A stretch of 64,000 nt of DNA from Methanoregula sp. UBA154 (GCA_002502245.1 DAPW01000010.1:1-64000); one strand, 5' to 3'; counted from the stretch's first letter, positions 46,640 through 54,861 are shown. Notes: generated by a model from the sequence alone, not told the origin. Program-made: numbers and translations.

Positions 46640-47073
46640 AGGAGTACCTCACATGCGCGGGAGAGAGAATGCTGGCGGCAGGAGCAGCCCCGCTCTCCGG
46701 CCCCGACGCGGTGCACCTGATCGGCAGGCATGATCCCGGTAACCCCGGGGGTGCAGGAGATCACGGTTCCCGCACGCGTCCAGGTCCCGGCACCTGCCGG
46801 CACATCATGGATCTCCACCATGCCGGCGTGGACGTGGTTGCCGGTGGCGCAGCCGGGATCAATCCGGACGTGGTGCAGGCTCAGGCGCCTCCCGCCCGAT
46901 GCTCCGGTCACCAGGTGTTGGAGAGAGATCCCGGTTAACGCCATGCGTGGGTTCCACGGCAGGGATTCGGGGTCGGTTATCTGACCGGAAAGGACCCCCG
47001 TGCGGTGCCTGCCGGATGATTGTGCTCTTTTCATAGTGGTCACCGGATTTCTGATTGTCTCAATGGTTCTCAT
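46636..47073 (-). CDS. cupin-like protein
   Basis: 145 residues; the central part LHHVRIDPGCATGNHVHAGM with later PADQVHRVGAGERGC looks like a single cupin barrel with an HxH metal site. Cys-rich at the C-terminus (GCSC). Start uncertain; MKRAQSSG at residue 14 is an alternative. Between the two permease genes and probably cotranscribed. Confidence 0.55.
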   Translation of the reverse strand: MRTIETIRNPVTTMKRAQSSGRHRTGVLSGQITDPESLPWNPRMALTGISLQHLVTGASGGRRLSLHHVRIDPGCATGNHVHAGMVEIHDVPAGAGTWTRAGTVISCTPGVTGIMPADQVHRVGAGERGCSCRQHSLSRACEVLL

Positions 47074-47081
47074 ACAGGAAC

Positions 47082-48017
47082 CTATGCAATAAAGCCACCG
47101 ATCACAAGGAACTGGAAGATGAGACCCGCGAGGATGGCGACGCCGATCACCGTGACAACGAACGCGGCAACCAGGCGTTTTTCAAAGATCGATGCAAGGA
47201 GCGTGACCTCGGGAATGCTTGCTCCGGCCCCGCCGATGATGAGGGCCATCACAGCACCGATCCCCATCCCCTTGCCGAGGAGCACGGCGCTGATGGGGAT
47301 GATGGTCTCTGCCCGGATATACATCGGTATCCCGATGAACGCGGCTAACGGTATTGCCAGCGGGTTCTGCGGTCCGGCAACAGAGACGATCAGGTCTTCA
47401 GGTACGAACCCGTAGATGAACGCCCCGATCGCAGCTCCGAGGATCAGGTACGGCACCACCTGCCGGAAGAGTGAGAGTGCAAACCCGAGCGATCGGGTGA
47501 AGCGGGCCTTATGGGTCGAAGCAGCTGATTGCTCCTCTCCGTGACAGCCGCACGCAGCGGTCTTTTCGAGGGTAACTGCTTTGACATACCGGGCATATCC
47601 CGCCCGTTCGAGCAGGATGCCGGAGATGACCGCGATCGAGAACGTGATAACGACGTAGATCAATGTCGGGACGATGCCGAAGAGTGCGAGCAGCAGGAAG
47701 ACGATGACAGGATTCAGCAGCGGGGATGCGATCAGAAACGAGTACGCGATCCCGAACGGTATGCCGACATCCAGCAGGCCCACGAGAATCGGGATGGTGG
47801 AGCAGGAACAGAACGGGGTGAGTGCCCCGAATCCTGCGCCAAGGACATTGCCCATACCATAATTCCGGCCTTTCAGGGTTGCCCGGATCCGCTCTTCCGG
47901 CACGTACTCGCGGATCAGGCCGACAAGGAAACTGATCCCGATGAAGAGGAGGATAAGTTCTGCGGCGATGACCAGGAAGAACTGTCCCGCCGTGAAGAGG
48001 TCATTGATTGCAGTCAT
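47082..48017 (-). CDS. UPF0718 (COG0701) permease 2
   Basis: 311 residues, eight or more helices. Signature GALTPFCSCSTIPILVGLL in the first half and GIPMYIRAETIIPISAVLL in the second. The loop between halves has CGCHGEEQ, a likely metal-binding site absent from permease 1. AAGGAGGGTG lies just upstream of the start, inside the small peptide gene. Confidence 0.88.
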   Translation of the reverse strand: MTAINDLFTAGQFFLVIAAELILLFIGISFLVGLIREYVPEERIRATLKGRNYGMGNVLGAGFGALTPFCSCSTIPILVGLLDVGIPFGIAYSFLIASPLLNPVIVFLLLALFGIVPTLIYVVITFSIAVISGILLERAGYARYVKAVTLEKTAACGCHGEEQSAASTHKARFTRSLGFALSLFRQVVPYLILGAAIGAFIYGFVPEDLIVSVAGPQNPLAIPLAAFIGIPMYIRAETIIPISAVLLGKGMGIGAVMALIIGGAGASIPEVTLLASIFEKRLVAAFVVTVIGVAILAGLIFQFLVIGGFIA

Positions 48018-48109
48018 GGGCAGTCAGCACCCTCCTTTACCGTATTCAGGCTATTGTGCATGATGATCTCCCGGTCAAAATGCCCGGGTACAAATTCACG
48101 AATCTTCAT
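48014..48109 (-). CDS. possible 31-residue leader peptide
   Basis: A short frame starting MKIREFVPGHF, with GGAGAGAG seven bases upstream and an ATGA overlap with permease 2. It ends in DCP. Good translation signals and coupling favour a real peptide; no homology was recognised. Confidence 0.35.
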   Translation of the reverse strand: MKIREFVPGHFDREIIMHNSLNTVKEGADCP

Positions 48110-48271
48110 GATCTCTCTCCGATTTTGTATTCGTTCGCTCATGTATCGTTTTAGACCCCTGTCAATAAACCGGATTGTATCCGGGTGCACCATGAACCAG
48201 AACCGGGGGATCCTCACCCCACCCGACACACCCGTTGCAAAAGAGCCATTCGTTATCCACATCCACATGAA

Positions 48272-48287
48272 TTCAAGTTTTGTTGAA
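48272..48287. promoter_or_regulatory. candidate ArsR operator 2 (TTCAA-N6-TTGAA)
   Basis: The core TTCAAGTTTTGTTGAA lies in a perfect 22-bp palindrome (GAATTCAA-GTTTTG-TTGAATTC, 48269-48290). Located between the divergent permease operon and arsR. Confidence 0.65.
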
Positions 48288-48305
48288 TTCAGGGTGAGCG
48301 GGCAA

Positions 48306-48315
48306 CATATTTATA
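48306..48315 (+). promoter_or_regulatory. TATA box of arsR
   Basis: ACATATTTATAG context between the two candidate operators; places transcription start near 48335, within operator 3. Confidence 0.5.
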
Positions 48316-48324
48316 GCTACGTAT

Positions 48325-48340
48325 TTCATATTAGTTTGAA
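48325..48340. promoter_or_regulatory. candidate ArsR operator 3 (TTCA-N8-TGAA)
   Basis: TTCATATTAGTTTGAA inside ATTTCA-N8-TGAAAT, directly before the arsR start and 53 bp (about five helical turns) from operator 2. Confidence 0.6.
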
Positions 48341-48344
48341 ATAG

Positions 48345-48743
48345 ATGGGGGATGGCATGGCGACGAAACGACCGGGAGCACAATCCAGAAAAGAACCCGT
48401 ATGCCGGACTGAGATCCCGAGCATAATCCAGTGCGATCTCGATGAGGCCGGGGGTGTGAAAGGGCTCATCGGGCGTCTGCCATCACAGAAAATCATCGGG
48501 AAGATCAGTGCAACGCATCACGCACTCTCCGACCCGGTCCGGATCACGATTCTCTGCCTCCTTGGAGTCCAGCCACTCTGCGTCTGCGTGATCAAGGAAT
48601 GCATCGGGATCGGGGGTTCAAAGTTGTCGTACCACCTGAATATCATGAAAGAGAACGGCCTTGTCGACTCGGAACAGCAGGGCAACTGGATCATCTACCG
48701 GCTCACGGACCGGGGAAAGAAATACGCTGATGAGATCGGGTGA
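48345..48743 (+). CDS. ArsR-family metal(loid)-responsive repressor
   Basis: 132 residues. Winged helix: ALSDPVRITILCLLG, then VIKECIGIGGSKLSYHLNIMKENGLV and NWIIYRLTDRG. Cys in CLLGVQPLCVCVIKEC, next to the recognition helix, form a plausible thiolate inducer site. N-terminal Cys also occur. ATG at 48345 would give a very short leader; ATG at 48357 has GGGGGAT upstream. Divergent from the permease/thioredoxin operon, which it most likely controls. Confidence 0.85.
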   Translation: MGDGMATKRPGAQSRKEPVCRTEIPSIIQCDLDEAGGVKGLIGRLPSQKIIGKISATHHALSDPVRITILCLLGVQPLCVCVIKECIGIGGSKLSYHLNIMKENGLVDSEQQGNWIIYRLTDRGKKYADEIG

Positions 48744-48948
48744 CCGGGCTGACGCAGATTATGGCACGTGAAAGTCTTCTTACTGTCGCACCTCCCGCAC
48801 AATGGTTTTTTAAAAATCCCGGTACCGGTACCAGTGGTGTGAGTGCCGGGGGAGGGGAGGGGTGTATTCCCGCTCATCCTCACGGAAGGGGGCAGTGAGG
48901 AGCGGTCCACTCCGTCATCTCCCGCAGACCGGGACCAGAGCACAAGTA

Positions 48949-48988
48949 ATTCAAAATTATTTTAAATGATTGATGCGTACCGGTACCT
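48949..48988 (+). promoter_or_regulatory. leaderless promoter cassette, copy 1
   Basis: ATTCAAAAT block, TATA TTTTAAAT at 48960-48967 (-29 to -22 from the ATG), then TGCGTACCGGTACCT up to the start codon. The spacing puts transcription start at or next to the ATG. Confidence 0.65.
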
Positions 48989-49630
48989 ATGTCCGTGAAG
49001 GGGTATGCAATCCTCCTGATGGCGATTGTGGTTTCCGGTGTGCTCTTTGCCGGCTGCACCCGGCCGGAAGGAATTGGGCCGGTAACCACCACTGTCCCGC
49101 TTCCTTCCCCTTCATCAGCCGGAGTGGTGACAGCAGTTCCTGCGAGCCGGGAAGATGTCAACGCAACACTTCCCGTGCCCACGCTCCAGACACCGGACAC
49201 GCTCACCCCCGCATCAAATGAAAGCGGTTTAAACGAATCAGCGGTTATGGACAAGAACGGCATTCCTTCTTCATCCGTTGAGAACCAGACGGGCGGGGGC
49301 CTTTTCATCAATATCCAGCGGGGAGGTTCCGTTGATGGAGTCAAAGTCTTTATCGCCCGTGAAGGGACCGACCTTTCACAGATTGAATACACCTATCTTC
49401 CGGACCGGACCCTTGTAGAAGGAGAGAACAAAGGGTATATCCAGGTGAAAATCCCTCCCGACGGGCGTTCAGACCTGATCAGACTCCCGCCCGGCAACTA
49501 TACGGCCTACCTGCCTGACTGGAACAGTGGTGCGCCGGAGCAACAGTCATTTACGATCCGGGAAGAGGTCACCATCACGATACATTTCATGGGTTTTTCG
49601 GCCGCGGGTGGCGGGGGCTGCGGGTGCTAG
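48989..49630 (+). CDS. lipoprotein with C-terminal GGGGCGC tail
   Basis: 213 residues. Signal with lipobox VLFAGCTRP (Cys near residue 23), Pro/Thr-rich linker, then a domain with IQRGGSVDGVKVFI and PPGNYTAYLPDW, a beta-sandwich-like stretch. Ends Gly4-Cys-Gly-Cys. Signal and linker match the lipoprotein at 50456, the remainder does not. Confidence 0.65.
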   Translation: MSVKGYAILLMAIVVSGVLFAGCTRPEGIGPVTTTVPLPSPSSAGVVTAVPASREDVNATLPVPTLQTPDTLTPASNESGLNESAVMDKNGIPSSSVENQTGGGLFINIQRGGSVDGVKVFIAREGTDLSQIEYTYLPDRTLVEGENKGYIQVKIPPDGRSDLIRLPPGNYTAYLPDWNSGAPEQQSFTIREEVTITIHFMGFSAAGGGGCGC

Positions 49631-49917
49631 AGATCCGGCAGGGGTGAAGGCAGATTCGGATGCAACACCAGCGCCGGGATAGGATACCCCCATGACAGAT
49701 GCATATGACCTGAAGTGAATTCTCATCCTGAAAGATGTATCGTACCATCCGCACCCGGTCAGCAGGAACCGTCCCGGTCATCGCTGCCGGCCCGGTCACG
49801 TTCCCCCTCCTGCGATGCCTCCCCGGATGACCATTGAGACCAGGATTCCCGCGCCAGTGCAGGCCGGCCCGTATCGTATTCTCCCGTCCGGGGGAAACCA
49901 AAAAAGGCCTTTGTAAA

Positions 49918-50385
49918 AACGCATTTGAACGGACGTTCACACCCGAACCATGAAAATCAGGAATAACCCTGATCGTTCGAGGGTTCCCCGCCTCAGGGCC
50001 TCTCCGAGGCACGACGGGGCAGGAAGGTTCAATCTCCCAGCTGTTTTTTCAACCGTCCAGAACCCGCCGCGGGGCGCCCTTCGGGGCGGCGGGCGTCATC
50101 GCACCAGGGAATATGGGGGATCAATCCCCGTCATCGATTCCTAAAAGGAAGCGATTTTCATGGGAAATCATTGTAAAGTGATTAAATCGCTCCCCCTGCG
50201 CCAGCCCTGCCCCCGGTGGGGGCTCAATCGCGCATGCGATGCCTGGAATTACCCGGACCGTCCTGATTCAAAATTGACCAGCTCATACCGCGTTATCGCA
50301 ATCCGGGGATGCCACAGCGGCGGGGGCGGGCCGGTGGGGAAGCCGCCCTGGAGCGTCTCCAATGAGTTGTCCCGGGTATTCTAAG
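49918..50385 (+). repeat. dispersed composite repeat, locus 7 (A forward, B forward)
   Basis: Outer arm about 49918-49947, part A 49948-50163 (CCATGAAAATCA to CGATTTTCATGG), part B about 50164-50385. The A hairpins here are CCCGCC...GACGGGG and CCCGCCGC...GCGGCGGG. It separates two lipoprotein genes that share promoter and signal sequence. 49631-49917 has no recognised feature. Confidence 0.87.
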
Positions 50386-50412
50386 AAAAATTCGTCGTTA
50401 GGATGGCACTTT

Positions 50413-50455
50413 ACCCTTTAAAAAAATTTTAACTGATTGGCGCGTACAGGTACCT
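50413..50455 (+). promoter_or_regulatory. leaderless promoter cassette, copy 2
   Basis: TTTTAACT at 50427-50434, again -29 to -22 from the start (GTG), and GCGTACAGGTACCT just before it. Most diverged of the four copies in the upstream block. Confidence 0.6.
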
Positions 50456-51280
50456 GTGACCGTGAACACGTATACAATCTCCCTGATGGCGATGGTGGTT
50501 CTCGGGATGCTCCTGGCAGGCTGTACCCAGCCGGCAGGAACCGGGCCGGTAACCACCACTGCTCCGGCACCGTCCCCTCCCCCCACCGGAGCGGTAACGG
50601 CAGCCGCAACAACGGTTCCGCAGCCGGTTGTAACCGTTATTCGTTACGTCTCCCAGACGAAGGAGATCCGGGACCCCGACATCCTGTTCGCCCTGCAGGT
50701 CCCCGTTGAATGGAATGCCGCAACCTACCGGCTGACGAGATCGGATACCCCTGACTACCGGACGGACCTTGTCACCGGTACGCTCTTCTCTCTCTACAGT
50801 TATCACGTCTCCCAAAACAAGGATCTTGTATACCGCGAACAGTTCCGGCAATGGTCTCCTGCGCCCGCAGAGACCACCGTGACGATCAATGACATCACCT
50901 TCGACCGGTTTGAATCAGCATCGGATGGCCGGACCAATGTGTCCTACATCGTGCGCAGGAGCAGCGCAAACGAACGCGGGTATGCAAGCGTGATCGTTTT
51001 CACAGCGCGCGACAGCAACCGGTTCGAGAGGGAGGATTTCGAGAAGGTCGTTTCAACGTTCCGGTATTTCGGCGTGAGATATGATGAGAACGGACCTGGC
51101 GGGGAGATCCCCCTCTATGATCCGTCGGGAACTGCACTGTCCCGGGAGGCGGGTGGCAGGGGGTCCCTGGCATGGGGTGAATGGGAGGGGGACTCCTCCG
51201 GCGATCCATCAGGAGGGGATTCCGGGGGGGATTCATCCGGTGACGATGACTCGGGGGGAGGCTGCGGCTGCATTGGCTGA
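50456..51280 (+). CDS. lipoprotein with PsbP-like domain and GGGCGC tail
   Basis: 274 residues, GTG start fixed by the promoter cassette. Lipobox LLAGCTQP. Domain from about residue 70 (DILFALQVPVEWN ... FDRFES ... ANERGYASVIVF ... EDFEKVVSTFRYF) resembles the PsbP fold; this is a weak structural guess. A Ser/Gly/Asp-rich acidic linker leads to GGGCGCIG. The domain is shared with the lipoprotein at 51705. Confidence 0.65.
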   Translation: MTVNTYTISLMAMVVLGMLLAGCTQPAGTGPVTTTAPAPSPPPTGAVTAAATTVPQPVVTVIRYVSQTKEIRDPDILFALQVPVEWNAATYRLTRSDTPDYRTDLVTGTLFSLYSYHVSQNKDLVYREQFRQWSPAPAETTVTINDITFDRFESASDGRTNVSYIVRRSSANERGYASVIVFTARDSNRFEREDFEKVVSTFRYFGVRYDENGPGGEIPLYDPSGTALSREAGGRGSLAWGEWEGDSSGDPSGGDSGGDSSGDDDSGGGCGCIG

Positions 51281-51424
51281 AACGGCCCTGAGCGCTGAAA
51301 ATAAGGGTACGGGAGGGCTCCCGTGTGGCGCACCTCCCGGACAAAGGTTTTTTCACTGCGCCGGCACCAGCACTCGCGTGCCGGTCCACTCCCTCATCTC
51401 CCGCACACGGGAGACCAGGAATTA

Positions 51425-51467
51425 ATAATTCAAAATTATTTTAAATGATTGCTGCTTACAGGTACTT
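51425..51467 (+). promoter_or_regulatory. leaderless promoter cassette, copy 3
   Basis: TTTTAAAT at 51439-51446, -29 to -22 from the ATG. About 130 bp upstream of it (51300-51420) also resembles 48770-48945, so a longer block was duplicated. Confidence 0.65.
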
Positions 51468-51599
51468 ATGACTGAAAAGAAAGGACTCCTGGAACGGATC
51501 TTCGGAAAACAGGATTCGTGCTGCTGCTGTAGCCCGAAGATCGTGCCGAAACCCGATGCAAAGAAGAACACGGAAGAGAAGAACGAATCAAAGGAGTAA
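51468..51599 (+). CDS. 43-residue Cys-cluster peptide
   Basis: Begins MTEKKGLLERIFGKQ and then D-S-Cys4-S, followed by a charged Lys/Glu tail. Tiny proteins of the form GLLE.IFGK..CC are known to me from metal(loid) clusters of anaerobes. Directly behind promoter cassette 3 and 105 bp before a lipoprotein gene. Related to the peptide at 52482. Confidence 0.65.
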   Translation: MTEKKGLLERIFGKQDSCCCCSPKIVPKPDAKKNTEEKNESKE

Positions 51600-51704
51600 T
51601 CCACGACAGGCCGGAGCTGCCGCGGCTGCATGGTCATCGCACCCGTTTTTCTGCATCAGTCCCGGTTAATCTCCCCGCAATCGTAAACCCTGTAGATAGT
51701 GATC

Positions 51705-52361
51705 ATGACAGCCCTTCAACGGATTTCTCCGGTAATGATTCTTGCATTGCTTATCATCGTATGGGGATTTGTGGCCGGGTGTACCAGTTCATCATCGTCG
51801 GATGTTGCGGTCCCACCCGACCCAGTGACAGCAGCAACGGGCGCTCCGCTCAAAGACATAAAACACCCGGAACTTTTGTTCACACTGCAGGTCCCCGTGG
51901 AGTGGAACGTGATATCCTACAAGCTGAATACTGCCGGTATATACCAGACAGACCTTGTTGAAAATAACGTGTTCTATATCAAGACCTATACAGCCTCCGG
52001 CAGCACGGAGGCGGCATACCGCGACCAGTTCCGGAACTGGTCTCCCTCACCAACCGAGACCACCGTGACGATGAATGAGATCACGTACGACCGCTTCGAG
52101 TCCACGATCGATGGGAATACCTCTGTGGCTTACGTTGCACACACGAGCAGCGCGAACGAACTCAAGTACGCAAGCGTCATCGCCTTTGTGGCGGATACCG
52201 GTAACCGGTCCGAAAAAGAGGACTTTGAAAAGATTGTCGCGTCGTTCCGGTATTTCAGCGGGAGCGATGCCAGTACTATGCCGGGCGAGGAGATTACCCG
52301 GACCAACCGGCCGTCCTCGGCAGGGAGTTCCTCCGGCGGTTGTGGCTGCCGCGGTTTATAG
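51705..52361 (+). CDS. lipoprotein with PsbP-like domain and GGCGC tail
   Basis: 218 residues. Lipobox FVAGCTSS; domain from about residue 55 parallels that of 50456 (LLFTLQVPVEWN ... YDRFES ... ANELKYASVIAF ... EDFEKIVASFRYF). Ends SGGCGCRGL. The signal region is nearly identical in DNA to that of 52622. ATG at 51705 chosen by that comparison; a GTG at 51699 is the alternative. Confidence 0.68.
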   Translation: MTALQRISPVMILALLIIVWGFVAGCTSSSSSDVAVPPDPVTAATGAPLKDIKHPELLFTLQVPVEWNVISYKLNTAGIYQTDLVENNVFYIKTYTASGSTEAAYRDQFRNWSPSPTETTVTMNEITYDRFESTIDGNTSVAYVAHTSSANELKYASVIAFVADTGNRSEKEDFEKIVASFRYFSGSDASTMPGEEITRTNRPSSAGSSSGGCGCRGL

Positions 52362-52438
52362 AACAATATGTATCCGGGCTTTGTTGAGCAGGCGGATCTC
52401 TCCAAGTCCTCATTCCCCGAAAGGGGAAACAAGAGGGG

Positions 52439-52481
52439 GTAATTCAAAATAATTTTAAATGTTTGGTGCAACCATATACTT
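52439..52481 (+). promoter_or_regulatory. leaderless promoter cassette, copy 4
   Basis: ATTCAAAATAATTTTAAAT with TTTTAAAT at 52453-52460, -29 to -22 from the ATG of the next small frame. Confidence 0.6.
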
Positions 52482-52619
52482 ATGACCGGAACGAATGGTC
52501 TTGTGGAAAAGATCATTAAAAACAGGGACCGCGTTTGCTGCTCTGCAGCGTCATTACACATGGTACTCTGCCCTCATCCCGTTATAATCTCCAGCATTCT
52601 AAAGCCTTATCGAGAGTGA
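52482..52619 (+). CDS. 45-residue Cys-Cys peptide, probably decaying
   Basis: Starts MTGTNGLVEKIIKNRD then R-V-C-C-S, aligning with the peptide at 51468 over its first 22 residues. The rest lacks the charged tail and looks like out-of-family sequence. Ends two bases before the next ATG, which suggests translational coupling. Confidence 0.5.
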   Translation: MTGTNGLVEKIIKNRDRVCCSAASLHMVLCPHPVIISSILKPYRE

Positions 52620-52621
52620 TC

Positions 52622-53101
52622 ATGACAACTCTTCAACGGATTTACCCGGTAATAATTCTTGCAATGCTGATCATTGTATGCGGATTCGTGGCCGGGTGCA
52701 CCAGTGCATCCTCTCCGGTGGCTGCAACTACCTCCACACCGCGCTCTCCAAACAGCCCGGTCGAGAGGGTTGAGGTGTTCCATTTCCATGGCACGCAGCA
52801 ATGCTATTCCTGCAGAACCGTTGGTGACCTCGCGGAGCAGACGGTGAATGACAATTTTAAAATTGAACTTGCATCGGGACAGCTTGTTTTTGCGCACGTG
52901 AACTATGATCTGCCCGAGAACGCTGCCCTGAAAACAGCGTATGGCGTGACCGGGTCCTCGCTCTGGATCGGCGTATACGATGCGGACGGGTTCCACAAGA
53001 AGCAGGAGACCAGCGTCTGGTACCTGATCGATGACCCGGATGCCTACTCCGCTCATCTTTCAGAAGTGATCACGAAGCGCCTGACCGGGGACCTCTCCTG
53101 A
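52622..53101 (+). CDS. ArsF-like thioredoxin-fold lipoprotein
   Basis: 159 residues. Lipobox FVAGCTSAS, then VEVFHFHGTQQCYSCRTVGDLAEQ, the CxxC start typical of the family annotated as nitrophenyl compound nitroreductase subunit ArsF. Domain ends VITKRL. Together with the following ArsG-like permease it makes an ArsF-ArsG pair; the thiol pair would lie outside the membrane. Signal sequence shared with 51705. Confidence 0.75.
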   Translation: MTTLQRIYPVIILAMLIIVCGFVAGCTSASSPVAATTSTPRSPNSPVERVEVFHFHGTQQCYSCRTVGDLAEQTVNDNFKIELASGQLVFAHVNYDLPENAALKTAYGVTGSSLWIGVYDADGFHKKQETSVWYLIDDPDAYSAHLSEVITKRLTGDLS

Positions 53102-53102
53102 C

Positions 53103-53843
53103 ATGGATCTCCTGCAGGTTCTCGGGACCCTGGGCGAGAGCCCGGTCCCGCTTGTCGCCGCGTTCTTCATCGGGCTGATGACCGCCATCAGCCCCTGCCC
53201 GCTGGCAACCAACATCACCGCCATTGCCTTCATATCGAAAAAGATTGACAGCAGCCGGCACACGCTCCTCACCGGCTTCGTGTACACCCTCGGGCGGATG
53301 GCGGCGTATATCACGGTTGCATCGGTCATCGTCTTCTTTGGCATGAACATCCAGTTCATTGCCCTCACCCTCCAGCACTACGGCGAACGGCTGCTCGGGC
53401 CGTTCCTCGTCCTCTGCGGTTTGTATCTCCTCGACATCTTTCATCTCGACCGCCTGCCGGGGGGAGACTGGTTCTCCGGGTTCACGGCCGGCCTTTCGGC
53501 ACGACTTGCAGAGAAGGGATACCTGGGTGCATTCCTCCTCGGCATCATCTTCGCGCTCTCCTTCTGCCCGTTCTCTGCCGTGCTCTTCTTTGCCATGCTC
53601 ATCCCGCTCGCGCTTGCGGCAGGAGACCCGGTCATCATCCCTGCCGTCTTCGCAATCGCAACGGGACTGCCGGTCATCGTTATCTCGTTCCTCCTCGCGC
53701 AGGGTATCGGGAAGTGCAAAGGAGTTGTGCACGGTATCGGTGCCGCCGAAGTCTGGATACGGCGGGTGGCGGCGGCGGTTTTCATCGTTGTCGGGGTCTA
53801 TTATATCATCATGGTATATGCGCCAGGGATGCTCCCGTTCTGA
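53103..53843 (+). CDS. ArsG-like CcdA-family membrane protein
   Basis: 246 residues, six or seven helices. One Cys in each half in a proline context (AISPCPLATNI and ALSFCPFSAVLF), the arrangement by which CcdA/DsbD proteins move electrons across the membrane. ArsG members are named for aromatic arsenical efflux. One base after the arsF-like stop. Confidence 0.78.
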   Translation: MDLLQVLGTLGESPVPLVAAFFIGLMTAISPCPLATNITAIAFISKKIDSSRHTLLTGFVYTLGRMAAYITVASVIVFFGMNIQFIALTLQHYGERLLGPFLVLCGLYLLDIFHLDRLPGGDWFSGFTAGLSARLAEKGYLGAFLLGIIFALSFCPFSAVLFFAMLIPLALAAGDPVIIPAVFAIATGLPVIVISFLLAQGIGKCKGVVHGIGAAEVWIRRVAAAVFIVVGVYYIIMVYAPGMLPF

Positions 53844-53915
53844 AGCAGTTTCCCGCGAAGAACCAGACAATCCGTCCCGGGTGAGCTAAAGCATCCGGTC
53901 CAGATGGCCGGAACA

Positions 53916-54542
53916 TTATCTCCAGACTTCCACCATCGACTGTGCGCCCCGGTACCCGACAACCTCCTGGAGGGTGTCAAGCCCGATCTTTCTCTTCCGG
54001 GGCCTGGCATCAGAGGGATTGTTGATGTACAGGAACCTGTCATCGATGCCGGTCACGACAACCCAGTGCGGCAGGTCTTCACGCGTAAAGAACAGGGAAT
54101 TTGTCACGATCAGCGGGACATGGTTTGAAAAAAGGGATGTGCGGAGGATTTCGGCGGTGATTGTCCCGGTTCTTTCCCGGACACCCAGTCTCCTGCACCG
54201 CGTTCTCCGTTCGTAAAACTGGTCCCTGAGCAGCGCCAGGTCCGGTCCGCTGAGGGGCGGATGAAACGTATCCACAAAATCCAGTCCGCCGGTATTGCTG
54301 CTTGCCCGTGCAGAAAATCCGCGGACCGCTGCAGAATATGCCAGGCCATACCGGCCGGTTCCCATAACGGCGACGAGGTTTCCTTCCCGCCAGCAATCGA
54401 TCTCGAGATCCGTTCCCAGGCGCAGGTCGCCGCCGAGATACTTCATGGCCATCATCAGTGAGGCCGGGCCGCACGTGAAGTCATAATGCTGCCGGTAGAA
54501 CGGAATCTTCAGATGGATCGATGCTCCGTGGTTATCGTACAT
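53916..54542 (-). CDS. C39-like papain-fold peptidase
   Basis: 208 residues. Catalytic Cys in YDFTCGPASLMMAM (with the preceding Gln in YRQ), His in LPHWVVVTGID, Asp in YINNPSD. No signal peptide, no ABC domain, no membrane helix, so it is a stand-alone, probably cytoplasmic enzyme. Substrate unknown. A GTG at 54575 would lengthen it by 11 residues. Confidence 0.72.
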   Translation of the reverse strand: MYDNHGASIHLKIPFYRQHYDFTCGPASLMMAMKYLGGDLRLGTDLEIDCWREGNLVAVMGTGRYGLAYSAAVRGFSARASSNTGGLDFVDTFHPPLSGPDLALLRDQFYERRTRCRRLGVRERTGTITAEILRTSLFSNHVPLIVTNSLFFTREDLPHWVVVTGIDDRFLYINNPSDARPRKRKIGLDTLQEVVGYRGAQSMVEVWR

Positions 54543-54861
54543 ACTCTGTCCCGTCTGTTCTGTAACTCTCCTCACAGGTTTATCAGCCTTGCTCCTTCAG
54601 GGAAATTCCGGTGTCTTGTGTAATCCAAGTATGGTGGAATATTTCAAATTTTGTAAAAATGCGTTCTTTTTTATATACTGCTTCGGTGCATTAATCCACT
54701 ATACCCCGGGGGATCGATTCGCAGGAACATTCGTATCGATCGATCTCCCCGGGGAGGGGAATACACCACGCGGACCGGGGTTGAGATGCCTCAGCATCGA
54801 CCGGAACCGGAGATAGCGGACATAAAAATCCTGTATGGCAGGGTCATGAGGTGAAGGAACT

